64,000 nt of DNA. Source: Pelomyxa schiedti. Its lineage: Eukaryota; Evosea; Pelobiontida; Pelomyxidae. Location: the NCBI GenBank assembly GCA_020536535.1, contig JAHLWZ010000815.1:53099-117098 (forward strand). Reading direction: 5' to 3'. The notes beneath the pieces were generated by a model, which did no database searches, was not told the origin of the DNA, and was given only the letters and a program-made list of their open reading frames with translations. The translations under genes were made by a program, and so were the position numbers. How positions within the stretch are numbered: position 1 is the stretch's first letter; each line of letters begins with the position of its first letter. Shown here piece after piece: positions 1 to 11,495 of this stretch.

Positions 1-904
1 AATCCATCGACATCGTCATCGTCATCATCAAAGAGTTTGTCTTTCGGTGGTGGTGACACAGACGTAGTCAATTTATTGTATGATGTTACAGCTCCTTCGT
101 CTTTAATTGAAGTTTCCACCTGGGTAGTACTTGCTGAAAGAGAACTCGTGGTGTTGCGTTTTGCGTTGCTGTGTGATATATCTGCACCAAAGAGTGGTGG
201 TGATGGTGTTAGTGTTGGTGCAACAACTGGTTTTTCAGAACTGGGACCTAAGAAAAGAAGTGAGTTGAGTACTTAAAATAGGTTAGTACTTGGTGAAGCG
301 GACTGTGTTAACCTCGATGTGCGCTTACTCCCAATAAATTTGGACAGAATCCCACCCCCATAGGAGGTAGAAGACCTCCCAGGAGATCCCGGCACAGTAA
401 TGCCAGGTGGGGATGGCGTTCTCTCCAGTATTCCCAGAGGAGTTTTCATAAATACCACAGGTTCATTCACTACAAGAGGATAGTTACTATAGAAGACGAT
501 TGACCCATTTATGATAAATTCCCATTGCAGAAAAGGAAACAAACCGACGCCACAGATGTACAGTTCAATGAAGCAAGCCTTGGGTCCCTGATTGCCCACC
601 AACTGTGGCCCAAAGTGACGCCTCAGAAGCCGCTCCCAAACATCAACCGCGTCGCACACTTCACGTAACACCTTGCTCGTCATTGATAACCTCACAACCT
701 CTTGCTTTTGTGTAAACAAATAACATCATTCGTGATATTACCACCAACAACAACAACAACAACAACAATAACAACAACAACTAGCAGACATTGCCACACA
801 CGAAACAGGAAAAACAAAAAAAAAAAGACCTTACCTTTGAAATCAAGAAATGGCACAAATGATGCCGCTACGCGCTTGACGCTTTCATCGTCAAGTGCAT
901 TCAT
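1..904 (-). CDS. F-box protein, 3' end outside window
   Basis: An N-terminal F-box is legible across the first intron: ALDDESVKRVAASFVPFLDF in exon 1 (835-904), then VVRLSMTSKVLREVCD and WERLLRRHFG in exon 2 (from about 704). This is the classic F-box order of helices with the VSK..R..C and LW..L hallmark. F-box proteins bind Skp1 and recruit substrates to SCF ubiquitin ligases. I place the start at 904; an in-frame ATG at 943 is possible. A second intron (about 251-290) has a CTAAC motif. The following exon is Ser/Thr/Pro-rich and contains PPLFGAD and KDKLFDDDDDDDVDG, short acidic LF motifs like those that bind retromer in FAM21. The stop lies beyond position 1, so substrate-binding repeats, if any, are not visible. 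F-box call is confident; the rest is unassigned. Confidence 0.7.
741..781. repeat. (CAA)n microsatellite in intron
   Basis: About a dozen CAA units with one TAA interruption lie in the first intron of the F-box gene. They produce spurious poly-Thr and poly-Val reading frames on the two strands. Confidence 0.85.
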
Positions 905-1175
905 CAAAGTTGTGTTGTTACAGTGATCTACACAGACCACCAATCAGTGTAAAAACTACTGGGGGAAAAAAAAGAACAGAAAAGACAAATAGATGAGAAG
1001 GAAATCTGTTGTCTAGTAGGGCAGAAAATTTTGATTGTGATGGCCCGATTTTTGGTGGCGAAATGGGTGTTTGGTTCGTTAGTGTTATGGATTGGTATGT
1101 GTTATGATAGTCGCGTGGTTGTGCTTTTGTTACTGGTAGCGTGATCTCAGTCTGATCAAGTCAAACCAAACCAAA

Positions 1176-4100
1176 TCAAGACTTCTTTCCAATCAGGGCA
1201 AAGAGGTCGTCAGTGTCGTCATCATCGCCACCAAATAGGCTCGTGCTCGTGTTCTTCTTTGCCGGCGCCGACGTTGTGGATTTAGTTGGTGCTGTTGTTG
1301 ATGATGATGATGATGTTGATGGTGGTGGTGTTGTCTTCTTCTGCGATGTTGATGACGAAGAAGGTGAGAGGAAGTCCGCACCATCGTCCTCATCGCCCTC
1401 GTCAAACAGTGAGGATGATGATGACTTCTTGGCGGCCTTGGTTGTTGATGATGATGAAGATGATGATGAAGAGGATGAGGTGGGGGGTGTGGCCGCGGGG
1501 GTGCGGGTGGGTTCAGGCTGGGCCTGCTTCTTGGCAGCCGGCTGTGTTGGTTGTGACGGGAGGGGGCTGTTGAGGATGGCGAAGAGGGGGTCCTCCGCCA
1601 CCGGTGTGGTTTTTGTGGATGACTTGGCCGCGGCCGCCCTCTCGGCCTTTTCCCTCTCCCTCTCCCGTTCCCTTTCCTTCTCCTTCTCGGCCGCTGCTCT
1701 CTCGGCCGCTGCCTTCTTCTCGGCCGCGAGCTTGTCCGCTGCCGCCTTCTCGGCTGCGGCTGCGGCCTTCCTTTCGGCCGCTTCGGCCGCGGCCTTCTCG
1801 GCGGCCCTCCTTTCCGCCGCGGCCAGCTTTTCGGCGGCGGCGGCTTTCTCGGCTGCCTTGGCTTTTTCAGCTGACGCAGACGCTTTGGGTTCGGGAACTG
1901 GGGGCTCTATAATCACGTCTTCGGCATCACTGCCGTCCTGTAACAGCAAGAGTTAGAGACGTGATGCTTGCGTTGGGGAGAACACACATGGCTCGGTGGT
2001 TGTGGTATTTTGTTTGTTTCTTCTTCCTCCTCCTCAGCGGCTTCTTCTTCGTCGTCCCATTTTTCTTTTCAATCTAAGAAACGCAAAAGTGGAAAAGGAA
2101 ATTTAAGGATACCTTCTGCCCCATCTTTCTCGGCTGTGTCTTCACCATCACCTTTCCCATCTTCCTCACCACCTTCCTCTGCCCCTTCCTCTCCTTCAGC
2201 TTCAGCTTCGCCTTCGGCTTCTTCTCCTTCTGCTTCTGCTTCACCTTCTTCTGCCTCACCTTCATCTCCCTCTTCTTCTCCTTCAGCTTCGGCTTCTCCT
2301 TCTGCATCGGGCTCTTTTCCTCCATCAGCCTCTGCTTCAGATCCCTCTGGATCAACTTCTGCCTCGGGTTCGTTTTCTTCAGACCCCTCTGGGTCAACTT
2401 CTGCCTCGGGCTCATTTTCTTCCGAACCCTCTGCTTCTACTTCTGACCCTTCTGCGTCAGGTTCAGGTTCTTCCTCCACTTCTGCTTCAGCATCTGCAGT
2501 ATCACCTTCTTCAGGCTCCTTTCCAGAAGCTTCACTTGCCTTAGACTTGTTTGCCTTCACATCTTCTCCTGGTGCTTTGTTTTCATCTTTCACCTCAGGT
2601 ACTTTCTTAACTGGTTCTGCACTCACCACTTTTTTACTTTTTTTACTGCTACTACTGCTGCTGCTGAGGCTCTTCTTCGAGGGTTCTGGGGCAGTTACAG
2701 TTTTGGTTGTGGGGGTGGTTGTGGTAGTTGTGGATGTGGATGTAGATATTCCCGTTGACTTGACAGGCGCTAACGATGAAGTGGTAGAGGGGGGTACTTT
2801 CATTTCCACAACCGGCTACATTTTGAACAGAAATTTTCAGTCACAAGACCTAATTAGATAATGTTTACCTTTGTTTCCTTATCATCATCCGAGGCTTCAT
2901 CCATGGTGAGAGTGAAGACAAAAAAGTATGTATGCTACCTTTATCTTCCTCTTCAGAAGAGGATGAAACCAAGAAGTCATCCAGCATGTTGGAAGATGTG
3001 TCAGAGATTTTTTCCTGGATAATGGACAATACAGTACTGCCAGTGAACGTTTCTTCCGGAGCGAACTCTGCACTGAGAACTCCATCAATTGCGTCAGTCA
3101 GCTTTGTGACACATAAATAGGACAAAATTATTTGGGGATCGTACCTCCTTAATAAAACGGCGAGTCTTAACTTTCATTCTTATCTTCATCCGGGTTTTGT
3201 CTTTCTTTGTCCTGTGATGGTCAGTACAGATATTTGAGAAGGCGGATCCTTACAGAGATGCAGAGACAGGTGGCACCGCTTTTCCAGCAACTGCTGAGAG
3301 AGAAGAAACCTTCTTCTCCAACTCGTCACGCAATGTCTTCTCTTTGGCAAGTTGCTTATCACATTCCTGGAAATGTTGAGGAAAATTTTTTGGCGGACAG
3401 ACCTACCAATTTGAGGGCTTCAAGTTTCTCCAAGTTCTCATGTGTAAGATCTTCCAACCTCTGCTTCCATTTGCGATCGTTTTCTGCAATAACTCGATCC
3501 ATATCCCCGCCCTTCTTCCTGTTGGATTTAACTAAACTTTTCTGAATCCTCACAACATACAATTTCTCAATCGTTTTTTCAAGCTTATCAATTTTTTCTT
3601 GTAGTTCATCTTTCTCTTGTTGTATAGCTTTTTCAGCCTACTCAAATTGGCGTTGGATGAAACAACAAAGACCCATACTTTTTTAATTGCTGAAGCCTGC
3701 TTTGCTTTTGTAGTTTCGAGATCTTTCTCAGCTTGAGTAAGCTTTTCGGCAGTTTCTTCATATAATTTTTCAAGGTCATCTCGTTTTCCTTTAATTTTCT
3801 TGATCATCTCAGCATCTGAACAGTGGCATTAAAACCCGACATTACAAAACTCAGTTTCACCTTCTTCCGCGTGCTGTTCAGCCCTCTGGGCTTTATATTC
3901 GAGTTTTGCCTTCTCATCAGTAAGGGATTCAATCAAACCCCTTGATGTTTTTAATTGTTCCTGAAGGGTCTGAAGTTCATCTTGCTTGGCACTCAATTCT
4001 CTTTTGTTTTGTTGGAGGAAGGAAAATAGCTTTGGAGCCATACGCTTTAATTTGTTGCATTTGTGTTCCAATTTTAGAACTAGCAAGATTAGCTGCAGCC

Positions 4101-6331
4101 ATTTCAAGTTCAACTTGGGACTTGGTTTTCTACAAGTATGTTAGACATAATGAAGAAGGGTAGCTTCCAACCTGCACAACTTCAAGTTGGTTTTGAAGTC
4201 CCTGAATTTTTTCTTGAAGCTGTGCTTCTCGATTTACCATAGTGCGGGTATTTTCTTCCAGTAATCTAAAAAGAGTAAACTATTTTTGAAGTTGCAGGGT
4301 CCCACCTCTCATTTTTATCTTGCAACTCAGCAATTTTTTTCTTTAAAACATCAATGGCTTCTGTGCGATCATTGACATCTAGCCTGTGTCTCTCGTTTTC
4401 ATCCACCAGGCGTTGTAGGGTGTGAATTATCATCTGGCCACTGACGGTTCCATCTCCACTTTTTCCAGGTGGGACTGGTAAATTGATAAGAAAAGTGAAA
4501 ATTGTAAACAGCCCAAACCTTTGAATTCTTCAACTTTACGTGAGACTTCATCTAATCTGGAGAACACAACGGCCAAGTTGCTGCGCAATTCTGTGCGGAA
4601 CTCGCTCTCTTCCATAAGAGCTTGAACAGTTTCAGTTGCAGAGGAGGTGGCCTACAATATGAAAAAATGAATTGCCAAGAAAGCCCAAGAAGGTGCATAC
4701 GATAACTGGTGCTGGAGTTGGAGTTGGAGGTGCTACAGGTTGAGGTGGAAGAACATTTTGGGGTTGGATCATTGCTGGAGCCTGCATAACCGATGGAGAT
4801 TGCAGGACTGCTGATGTTGGTTGCATTATTGGTTGCGTTGGTGTGGCCATATACATTGTTGACCCGTACATATTCTGTAGGTATAAGTACACTAATACTT
4901 GCTGGGTACCATACCTGATTTGGGGACGGCGGGGTGTACAAAGCCAAAGCATTTGAAGAAGAAGTCTACATAGCTTCATAAATAATAAAGAGAAACCTAC
5001 AGAAATTCTAACCTGCGGTAGCATACTAGCTAGAGATGGTGGACTATTCATCCCCATGTTGTTCATTCCTTGCATGCCCATATTGTTCATTCCTTGCATG
5101 TTGTTCATTCCCATATTGTTCATTCCCATAGCGTTCATGCCCATGTTGTTCATTCCCATGTTGTTCATTCCCATAGCGTTCATTCCCATGTTGTTCATTC
5201 CCATGTTGTTCATGCCCATGTTGTTCATCCCCATGTTGTTCATTCCCATGTTGTTCATCCCCATGTTGTTCATTCCCATGTTATTCATGCCCATAGGATT
5301 CATGCCCATGTTTCCCATGTTGTTCATTGGCATGCCACCAGTGTTCCCCATTCGTTGTTCTGGTACACATGAGATTGGTTAGTGGTGTTGACAATCTTAC
5401 GGTCAGACTGTAAAGCAGACTCTGCAGCCACACGCTGCATTTTTTGTAGCAATACACTTCTATCTGAATTCCCAGAATCATCGTCATCTACCCTAAAAAA
5501 TAAAAATCCAGACTCTTAACCCGATTCTTGTTTGGAAAGGAAGTGTACATTCTATTTGGCATTTGTATCGATGTTGTGGATGGAGCTGTCCCTCTCTTCA
5601 GTTTTGCAACTTCAACTTCCAGTACAAGAGGGTCCTTTTTTGATCCTCGGCCTGTGGTATAATAAACAACCAACCAACATTCTACGTTGTACCATAAACA
5701 AGATGCGACGGGATAATGCAAATTCGTTTGCCACCTTTTTTCATTCCCACAATGCCTTCTGTGTATCCAGCAGCCTGGGCAAACTTAGGAAGAAAGTACT
5801 TATAAAAACCTGTACCGAATTATCTCCCAGGGTTAGCTTAAATTCATTGTTGCTGTTTGTGTTCGTTTCGGTAACTACAAGTGTGAGAAAGTCAATCTAG
5901 GTCAGGAAAAAGAAACCAGAAACTATTTTTCCATTTTCATCAACGGACCAAATAGAGAATTTAATTGCAACAGTGTCTCCAACAAGAACTCCCTTTCAAG
6001 TGGTGACAATTAAATAGGATAGGGAAGGTCAAGATCAGATACTTTGCCTGCTTTTGGCACAAGCAAATCGAGTGTTGTCACATTAGGTGAAGTGCTCCCC
6101 CAAAATTTTGCCAGGGCAACATGCATAGCAAATCTTGTTTTGTTATTAGTCGAACGCCTAATTTTTAGCCCAAAGACTCACTTCTTGCTTTCATCATCAC
6201 TCTTGAAATGTACCGACCAATTTTGCTTTGCATTATCATAGAAGTTGGCATACCCATTGTCTTGCACCTTATTATTTATTGTGGTCAATAAAGCAATACC
6301 ACTAAAACAACAAAACCCAATTTCTACTACC

Positions 6332-6389
<58 letters not shown>

Positions 6390-6756
6390 AGAAGAAGGAA
6401 GAAGAATACCGTCCACCCAAAATTAGGAACGATGTCGGCCGTACACAAATTTTGTCTGTCGGCTCTGTATAACAACAAGTGGGCTAGTGACGTCGCCGTG
6501 ACCGTTTGCTTGGTGCCCATCACGGCCACCCCGGCCTGCCCCAAGTTGTTGAAGTTGCCTCCCTCGCTGTCAAAAAAAACCATTATGGGATGAACATTCC
6601 ACTCCGCCCCAACAACTACCTCGAACAGCAGCAACAGCAACCACCACAACCACGACCACAACAACAGAGCCAGAAACAACAAGAACACAACAAAGGAGGG
6701 AAAAAGAAGGGGTACTTTTTGTGGACCGTCACCTGGCAGAACGTGAGGTACGACAT
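1176..6756 (-). CDS. FKBP15/WAFL-like protein: WH1-like, FKBP, coiled coil, acidic LF tail
   Basis: Multi-exon gene read as an FKBP15 (WAFL) orthologue, an endosomal actin/WASH-associated protein in animals. In order: a WH1-like region (GQAGVAVMG near 6530, NFYDNAKQNWSVHF near 6210); an FKBP fold (VGDTVAIKFSIW about 5970, GYTEGIVGMKKGGKRICIIP about 5740, DPLVLEVEVAKLKRG about 5600); a Met/Gly/Asn repeat tract (5050-5336); a long coiled coil (3350-4620); a conserved box with EFAPEETFTGSTVLSIIQEK (about 3020-3080) that matches vertebrate FKBP15; a Glu/Ala-rich stretch (2120-2700); an Ala/Glu/Lys helix (1650-1900); and a C-terminal SLFGGDDDDTDDLFALIG. The vertebrate protein ends in a comparable LFG-acidic tail. 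The FKBP family is a peptidyl-prolyl isomerase fold; activity here is untested. The 5' end is unresolved: homology continues upstream of the ATG at 6583, and a short first exon beginning at 6756 is a guess. Confidence 0.8.
5050..5336 (-). repeat. 15-nt in-frame tandem repeat (MGMNN)n
   Basis: A 15-base unit reading MGMNN on the minus strand recurs roughly 18-20 times, with MGMNA, MQGMNN and MGMNP variants. It sits between the FKBP domain and the coiled coil of the FKBP15-like gene, giving a flexible Met/Asn/Gly linker. The opposite strand reads as artefactual HVVHS and FIPML repeats. Confidence 0.95.
6335..6387. repeat. A53 homopolymer
   Basis: About 53 consecutive A on the plus strand, followed by GAA units. 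It lies inside an intron of the FKBP15-like gene, where it is a T run on the coding strand. Its length may include assembly or sequencing slippage. Confidence 0.9.
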
Positions 6757-7049
6757 CACACCAGCCCCGTGTTTTGTTTTTTCTGTTTTTTCAGCCCCAA
6801 AAAGTGGCCAGAAACTTTTCTTTTGATGAATCTATTTTTGCCACGACGATTGATAAAGCAATGGTTGTTTCCATCACAAGAAGCCTGCGATCCGGTTTGT
6901 CATCGGTGTTTGGGTATTGCCACGATGATGTTCTGGGCACCCTCTCTCTGCCCAGCAGTTCTCAGCATCCTGATCTGATCTCCCAGTCAGAACTCCCTTT
7001 CGGGGGTATTCTGTCGAACTTGTACAAGAAAAGGAAAAGTGCATTCTTC

Positions 7050-8028
7050 ATGGCCACGGGCGGGAGCGGTGCTCTGTTCGACGTTTCTCACAGCTGCTCC
7101 GTTGCAGTTGCACTCGCGATCGCGGGCGGGTTTTGCCTCTTTGGCGGGATCGTCTCGCGTCGGCCGGCGGCGATCGCGCGCCGCGTCGTCGGCGTCGCGC
7201 TGGTGGCGAACGAGGTGACGATGCACGTGAGGAAGTACCACGAGGGCACGTGGTCCCTGACGACATGCCTGCCGTTTCATTTTTGCGATTACGCGATCTG
7301 GTGCAGCGTGTACGTTCTGCTAACCAACGGGCCATCCGTTGCGCGCCGTTTACTTTTCGGTGTGCTTTTTACTTTTGTTTTTTTTATCCCCTCTAAATAG
7401 AGCATACTTCAGTTCTTCAGTCCCAATCCGTCCTTTTATTGGGACTTGCTTTTGCGTTAAAAAAACAGGTGCTTGTGCTAATCATTTTGTTACAGAATTC
7501 GTTGCGCTTGTTGGCTCCCCTCTTGCATTCCATGGTCTTTTAACTCCCACACTACAACCTGGTCCTAGTGCCGCCTTTATGAACTTCGTCGTATGTCACG
7601 GCTTGGCTTTTGCAGCTCCGTACGTAGCGTTTTCGACAGATAGCACCCTGCACCTTACATCACGCCCGACATCAAAGCTTGCAGCTTCTCTTCGTGCAAC
7701 TGCAAGGCAAATTGGCTTTGGTAATGTTTTGCTGTTACTATCCTCAGTTGTGAACGCATTGGTTCCGGGAGCAAACTACATGTTTTCCTGTCACAAGCCC
7801 AACACCGCATCCATATTTGACCTCCTAGGACCTTGGCCCATTTACCTAGTTGTCATGGAACTAGTTCTTGTACCTCATACAGCATTTGTCCACTTTGTAT
7901 TTGTGGCACTAGGAGCCCTAAGAACCAGAGTTCAGAGGTGGTTTGTCTCCCGCCACCCAACCAACAACAACAATGGTGTTACACAAGCAACACCAAATAA
8001 GAAGAAAGCACTAAAAAAAAAGCATTAA
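7050..8028 (+). CDS. TMEM164/YwaF-family multi-pass membrane protein
   Basis: Two exons (7050-7359 and 7496-8028) joined in phase give 280 residues. The intron has a GTGCTAATC branch-like motif and a TTTTGTTACAG acceptor. Family hallmarks: CLPFHFCDYAIW (about residue 75), then FHGLLTPTLQPG, MNFVVCHGLA, GANYMFSCHKPN and DLLGPWPIYLVVMELV. The spacing matches the TIGR02206/YwaF family, to which eukaryotic TMEM164 is related; TMEM164 has been reported as an acyltransferase acting on ether phospholipids. About seven hydrophobic segments are visible, and the C-terminus is Lys/Asn-rich. The first exon is very GC-rich. The start ATG at 7050 has a good context, but the frame stays open upstream to about 6774, so an N-terminal extension cannot be excluded. 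Substrate is unknown. Confidence 0.8.
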
Positions 8029-8167
8029 AAACCACACAAAACACGTGAAACAGCACTCGGCGAGGAACAGACCGAAAAAGAATTCCAAATTGCCAGCTCC
8101 GTACCCACAATTTAGTCCCACAGAAAACTTACGCCAAAAAAAGAACGAGTTCGGGCCCTAAAACTTT

Positions 8168-8771
8168 GAGGAGTGCTTGGCCCACTTAGGTGGAGCTCAA
8201 ATGCTGTCATGGTTCCCAAACAAATCTACTCATCAATCCTGCATTTACGTGGTCCCTTGCCCCCGCAGGATTGCTTCCACATGCCCAGAGGGTCAAACCT
8301 CTGGGACGGAGGAGATCCTCAGGGGAATAACGGGGGACTCCAGTCCAGAGGGGGGCGCCCTTTGGCCTGAACTCTACTTCCGTTTTCCCAGTGTCACAAG
8401 ACGAGGTCCAGAGACTCCGGGGGCTCCGGAGAGGGACTGGACCCCCCGGGGAGGATCAGCCGCACAGGGGGCGCCTGTGGGTCCCTCCCTGACCCCCTTG
8501 GCCAACTTTTCACTAGCCCTCAGATTCGCCGGAGACCCCCACCACAGGGCCTGCGGCGGCCCAGTCTGGGGGCTAGCCGGCCAAGGGGGGCCCCGAAAGA
8601 CACACCCCATATTCTAAAATGACTAATAGGCATGTGTGCCGCTCTTGGTCTCCCCCCAATCCCCGATGGGGTTGGGAGCGAGTCCAAAAGAAAGGGCGGC
8701 ACGCAGAGCCTAGAATCCCGTGTTGTTCAATCTCCGGTACTGGTGGGTTGGGCACTCCTCATTTTTTTTTT
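8168..8771 (+). ncRNA. Candidate ~600-nt structured non-coding RNA
   Basis: A GC-rich block without a convincing ORF. Bases 8168-8185 pair with 8743-8760 as an uninterrupted 18-bp helix containing four consecutive G-U wobbles. The helix is valid for plus-strand RNA but not for the complement, which argues for an RNA rather than a DNA inverted repeat. A T10 run (8762-8771), the usual RNA polymerase III stop, follows at once. Further hairpins: CAATCCTGC 8234-8242 with 8265-8273; CCCAGAGG 8284-8291 with 8298-8305; GTCCAG 8406-8411 with 8437-8442 enclosing CTCCGG/CCGGAG; CACAGG/CCTGTG near 8463-8479; a GCCGCTCTT...AAGGGCGGC arm enclosing CCCCAATCCCC/GGGGTTGGG (about 8639-8700). A terminal P1-like helix resembles RNase P/MRP RNAs, but I could not find their conserved cores, nor the SRP or U-snRNA signatures. 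Identity is open. Confidence 0.65.
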
Positions 8772-8854
8772 GTTGGGTGTAGTGGTATTCCGCATTGGAA
8801 CACTAGTTGGGAGAATATGTGGATTGTGAAAGTGTTGTTGGATGTAAATACGAT

Positions 8855-10505
8855 TTAGCATTCATTGGGTTCCGTTTTTGTTGTGGGAGTGTTCTCTGTT
8901 TGTGGTGTGGAGCTCGATGAGGTTGTTGTATTTGTTGTATTGGAAATTGCCAATGGCACTGATTCTAGAGGAATTGGTGCATCAGTGGATGATTCTGCTT
9001 TTATTGGTGTGTTTGTGGATGGCTCTAAAACTGTATGGACTGGTGGTGCCTGTTTCTTTCTTTGGGGAATAACGGCCTCCAGGGCCTCTGCCCATGTATG
9101 ACCATTACATTTGAGAGCCAGTATCTCAAAAACTGTTTGTTGGCTTAATTTATGTTGCATGTGGGGATACTGTTTTCTTACCGTGGTTGATGGTCAGGAC
9201 TCGCCGGGAATTCTAAAATTCATTTAAAAGAGTAAAACTACATCAGTTACAGTACTATGGTGATATGTTCATCAATTGGAAGCCTTGCTGTACGCAGCCC
9301 AAGTTTGGTTGCTGCAGAATGAGTTATCCCTTTAAGCCTATTGTGGTCAACCAAAGCTCCTGAGATTTATGAGAGACAGGGGAGTCACAGATTGAATACC
9401 GATAACAAAAATATCCTTGGGATCAATTTCATTTAAGCAAGTTGTTGACTCAGAAGTAAGGTACACAATGTGTGCAGATTCCTGTTTAAACAGCTCAATG
9501 TCCATAAAATAGCGTTTGTCTACTACAACATCCTAGTGACTATTGAGATGTGGAGAGTGCCCAAATGTACCTTCCACTGTGATAGACCAGCCACTTTGCT
9601 CCACTGTGCTTCAAGCTTTCCCGTTGTACTTGTGAACCACAATTGAAAGCGTTTGGTCATTCTTTAAGTCGGGTTAATTTTTTAAAAAAGAAAAGTGGCT
9701 CAGACTTGTTGTTAATTCCGTAGCAGAGTCCTAGTTGGTTGACTGTTCCCCGAATTTCCTTTCTTGATTGAGTTTCAAATCAGCAAATACAGAAACTCTC
9801 AGGGGATAACCTTTTCTTGTGCTAGGTTTTCAAAGCTACCATCAAATATGATTGGGCCCATCAACGTGTAATCTGCATTCAATCTTCTCCTTTTGAAGAA
9901 ACCTGGCACTGTTGGATAAAAATAAAACCATGTTAGTTACATCATCAGTAGAAACGTCAATAAGGGATGATACAAGCCACAGTAGCTGTTTCCGCACCCG
10001 GCAAAGGAGCAGCAGAAGTTTCAGTTATAGGCTGTGGTGCACTGCAACTCGCACTTGTTGTGCTAGTGCTAGCGCTGTCACCAGTATTTTCTTGTTGTGC
10101 AACTGGGTGTCGCTGCTGCTGCTGTTGCTGTTGCTGTTGCTGTTGTTGTTGCTCGTGATACAACTTCCTTTTCTCCTTTAGCTTCGCCTTGAATTTTGCG
10201 CGCTGCTCCCTTCTGTTCTCGGCAATACGAAGTTCCTTCATCTCCTTCTTTCGCCGTTTGCGTTCCGCTCGCTCCTCCGGCGTTCGTTTCGGCTTTTCGC
10301 CCTCCGCGCTTGTTGTTGTTGTTGTAGTCGTCGTCGTCGTCGTCGGCGAAGCCGATGAGGTTGCAGTTTCGCTCACGGCCACCGCTCCCGATGTCTCGCT
10401 ATCGCGTGGTTTTTGTGTCGTTGCCGAGGCCTCGTCGATCTTGGGTGGGTCTCCACTCCCCTCGCCGCGTGCGGCCTGAGCCGCTGCAGCACCATCCCCT
10501 GACAT
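8855..10505 (-). CDS. TRMT10: tRNA (guanine-9) N1-methyltransferase, TRM10 family
   Basis: Multi-exon gene starting at [10 protein letters not shown]. The SPOUT-fold TRM10 signatures are all readable: [18 protein letters not shown] (about 9690-9740), HIVYLTSES (about 9460), [29 protein letters not shown] (about 9340), [14 protein letters not shown] (about 9280), then [11 protein letters not shown] and [13 protein letters not shown] (9070-9160). These match the substrate/SAM pocket, including the conserved GxxVDxNRxKG element. TRM10 enzymes methylate N1 of purine 9 in tRNA. The N-terminus is basic ([20 protein letters not shown]), then a poly-Gln run (about 10106-10155) encoded by mixed CAG/CAA. 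A Ser/Thr-rich tail of about 65 residues follows the catalytic domain. The gene ends about 85 bp from the end of the candidate ncRNA, tail to tail. Confidence 0.9.
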
Positions 10506-10695
10506 TTTCTAAGTTTTGTTTGTTGGTGAGAGAAGTAGCACGCCAGTCAGTACTCAATGTGGTATACAATTGGGGGCAAGGGCAAGGGGTCCTCTCCTGG
10601 GTCTGTGATGAGGACTGGAAGGGAGGTATTCAGGGGCCGAATTCTTCAGAAGACATCTAACAGTTTCATTGAACTGCGTTTTGATCGGTCGGGAG

Positions 10696-11463
10696 ATGGA
10701 CAGTCACGGAATGTTGGACAAGGCGTGTGAGGACTTCTCAAAGTTCGTCGTGTTCAATGAGTTGTGGAGTGACCCATCCAGCCACTACGTCGTGCAACGT
10801 GAGGCAAATTTTGACAAAGTACGTAGCCCCAGGGAAAATCGTTACTTCTGCTTCCTTGTTATGAGAGACGTTTTTGGAGTGAAAGCTTTACCACCTAATT
10901 CTTCAAGATATTGACACGGTTGGACGAGTTTCAATCTTTTGCACAAAGCCTTAGGCAGGAATCACTAAAGACCTCTGGTACATTGATTCCAGCTCTTACT
11001 GAACAAGCTAAGAGGTTACAGGTAAAAAAAAAGTCCATTCAGACCACTTATTTTTTCACTTTTTCAAATAGGAAGTGTATGCATTCATTGACAGTTTGGT
11101 TGTACAAGTGGCCAAAATGCAACAAACTGTGACACAACTTGAGGAGAGAGCAAACTTGTTATCCAATAGTCCACAATTTCGCCAGTCAGTGTGGCCATTT
11201 GCTGCCTTTCGCAGTGCTTCCCAGACAAACACAACTGTATCTTTCCTCTTTTCATAAACCAGCTTTTTACATAATACTAACCAGCAACAAAACAAACTAA
11301 CAAGGTGGAATTCCCGCACATGGAGGTTCCAAATTCTGTGGAGGCAATTGCTCAAATGAGAGCTACTTTCAAGGCAAACACGACAGTGCAACCTCCACAG
11401 GAGGAGACCCCAGTTCAGGAACCAGTTCAGGAAGAAGTTGTATCAACAAGCGAAAATGTTTAA
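10696..11463 (+). CDS. BLOC1S4: BLOC-1 subunit 4 (cappuccino)-like coiled-coil protein
   Basis: Four exons. After an N-terminal MDSHGMLDKACEDFSKF helix, exon 2 gives ILTRLDEFQSFAQSLRQES and exon 3 gives EVYAFIDSLVVQVAKMQQTV followed by TQLEERA. Order and spacing match the single conserved block of animal BLOC1S4 (LLTRVDEF..., then ...IYSRIDRLEAFV...MEE). BLOC-1 is an eight-subunit coiled-coil complex acting in endosome to lysosome-related-organelle traffic. Splice donors and acceptors are canonical (for example the TTTTTCAAATAG acceptor before the EVYAFID exon). The C-terminal exon is acidic and Pro/Glu-rich (VQPPQEETPVQEPVQ). I chose the ATG at 10696 because no earlier ATG lies in frame. The stop lies about 32 bp from the convergent stop of the next gene. 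An alternative is another small BLOC/BORC coiled coil. Confidence 0.65.
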
Positions 11464-11495
11464 ATAATGTGGTTGACAAAAAAAAATCTTTTCTC

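Noticed and set aside
1213-1956. Plus-strand Ala/Ser-rich ORF of 247 codons
   Set aside because: Antisense shadow of the low-complexity FKBP15-like tail, whose conserved motifs are on the minus strand.
5056-5382. Plus ORFs made of HVVHS and FIPML repeats
   Set aside because: They are the reverse complement of the MGMNN coding repeat.
6245-6472. Poly-Lys ORF
   Set aside because: Produced by the A53 homopolymer inside an intron.
8177-8617. ORFs of up to 146 codons on both strands in the GC-rich block
   Set aside because: Long open frames are expected by chance in GC-rich DNA; no domain, and pairing signals fit RNA better.
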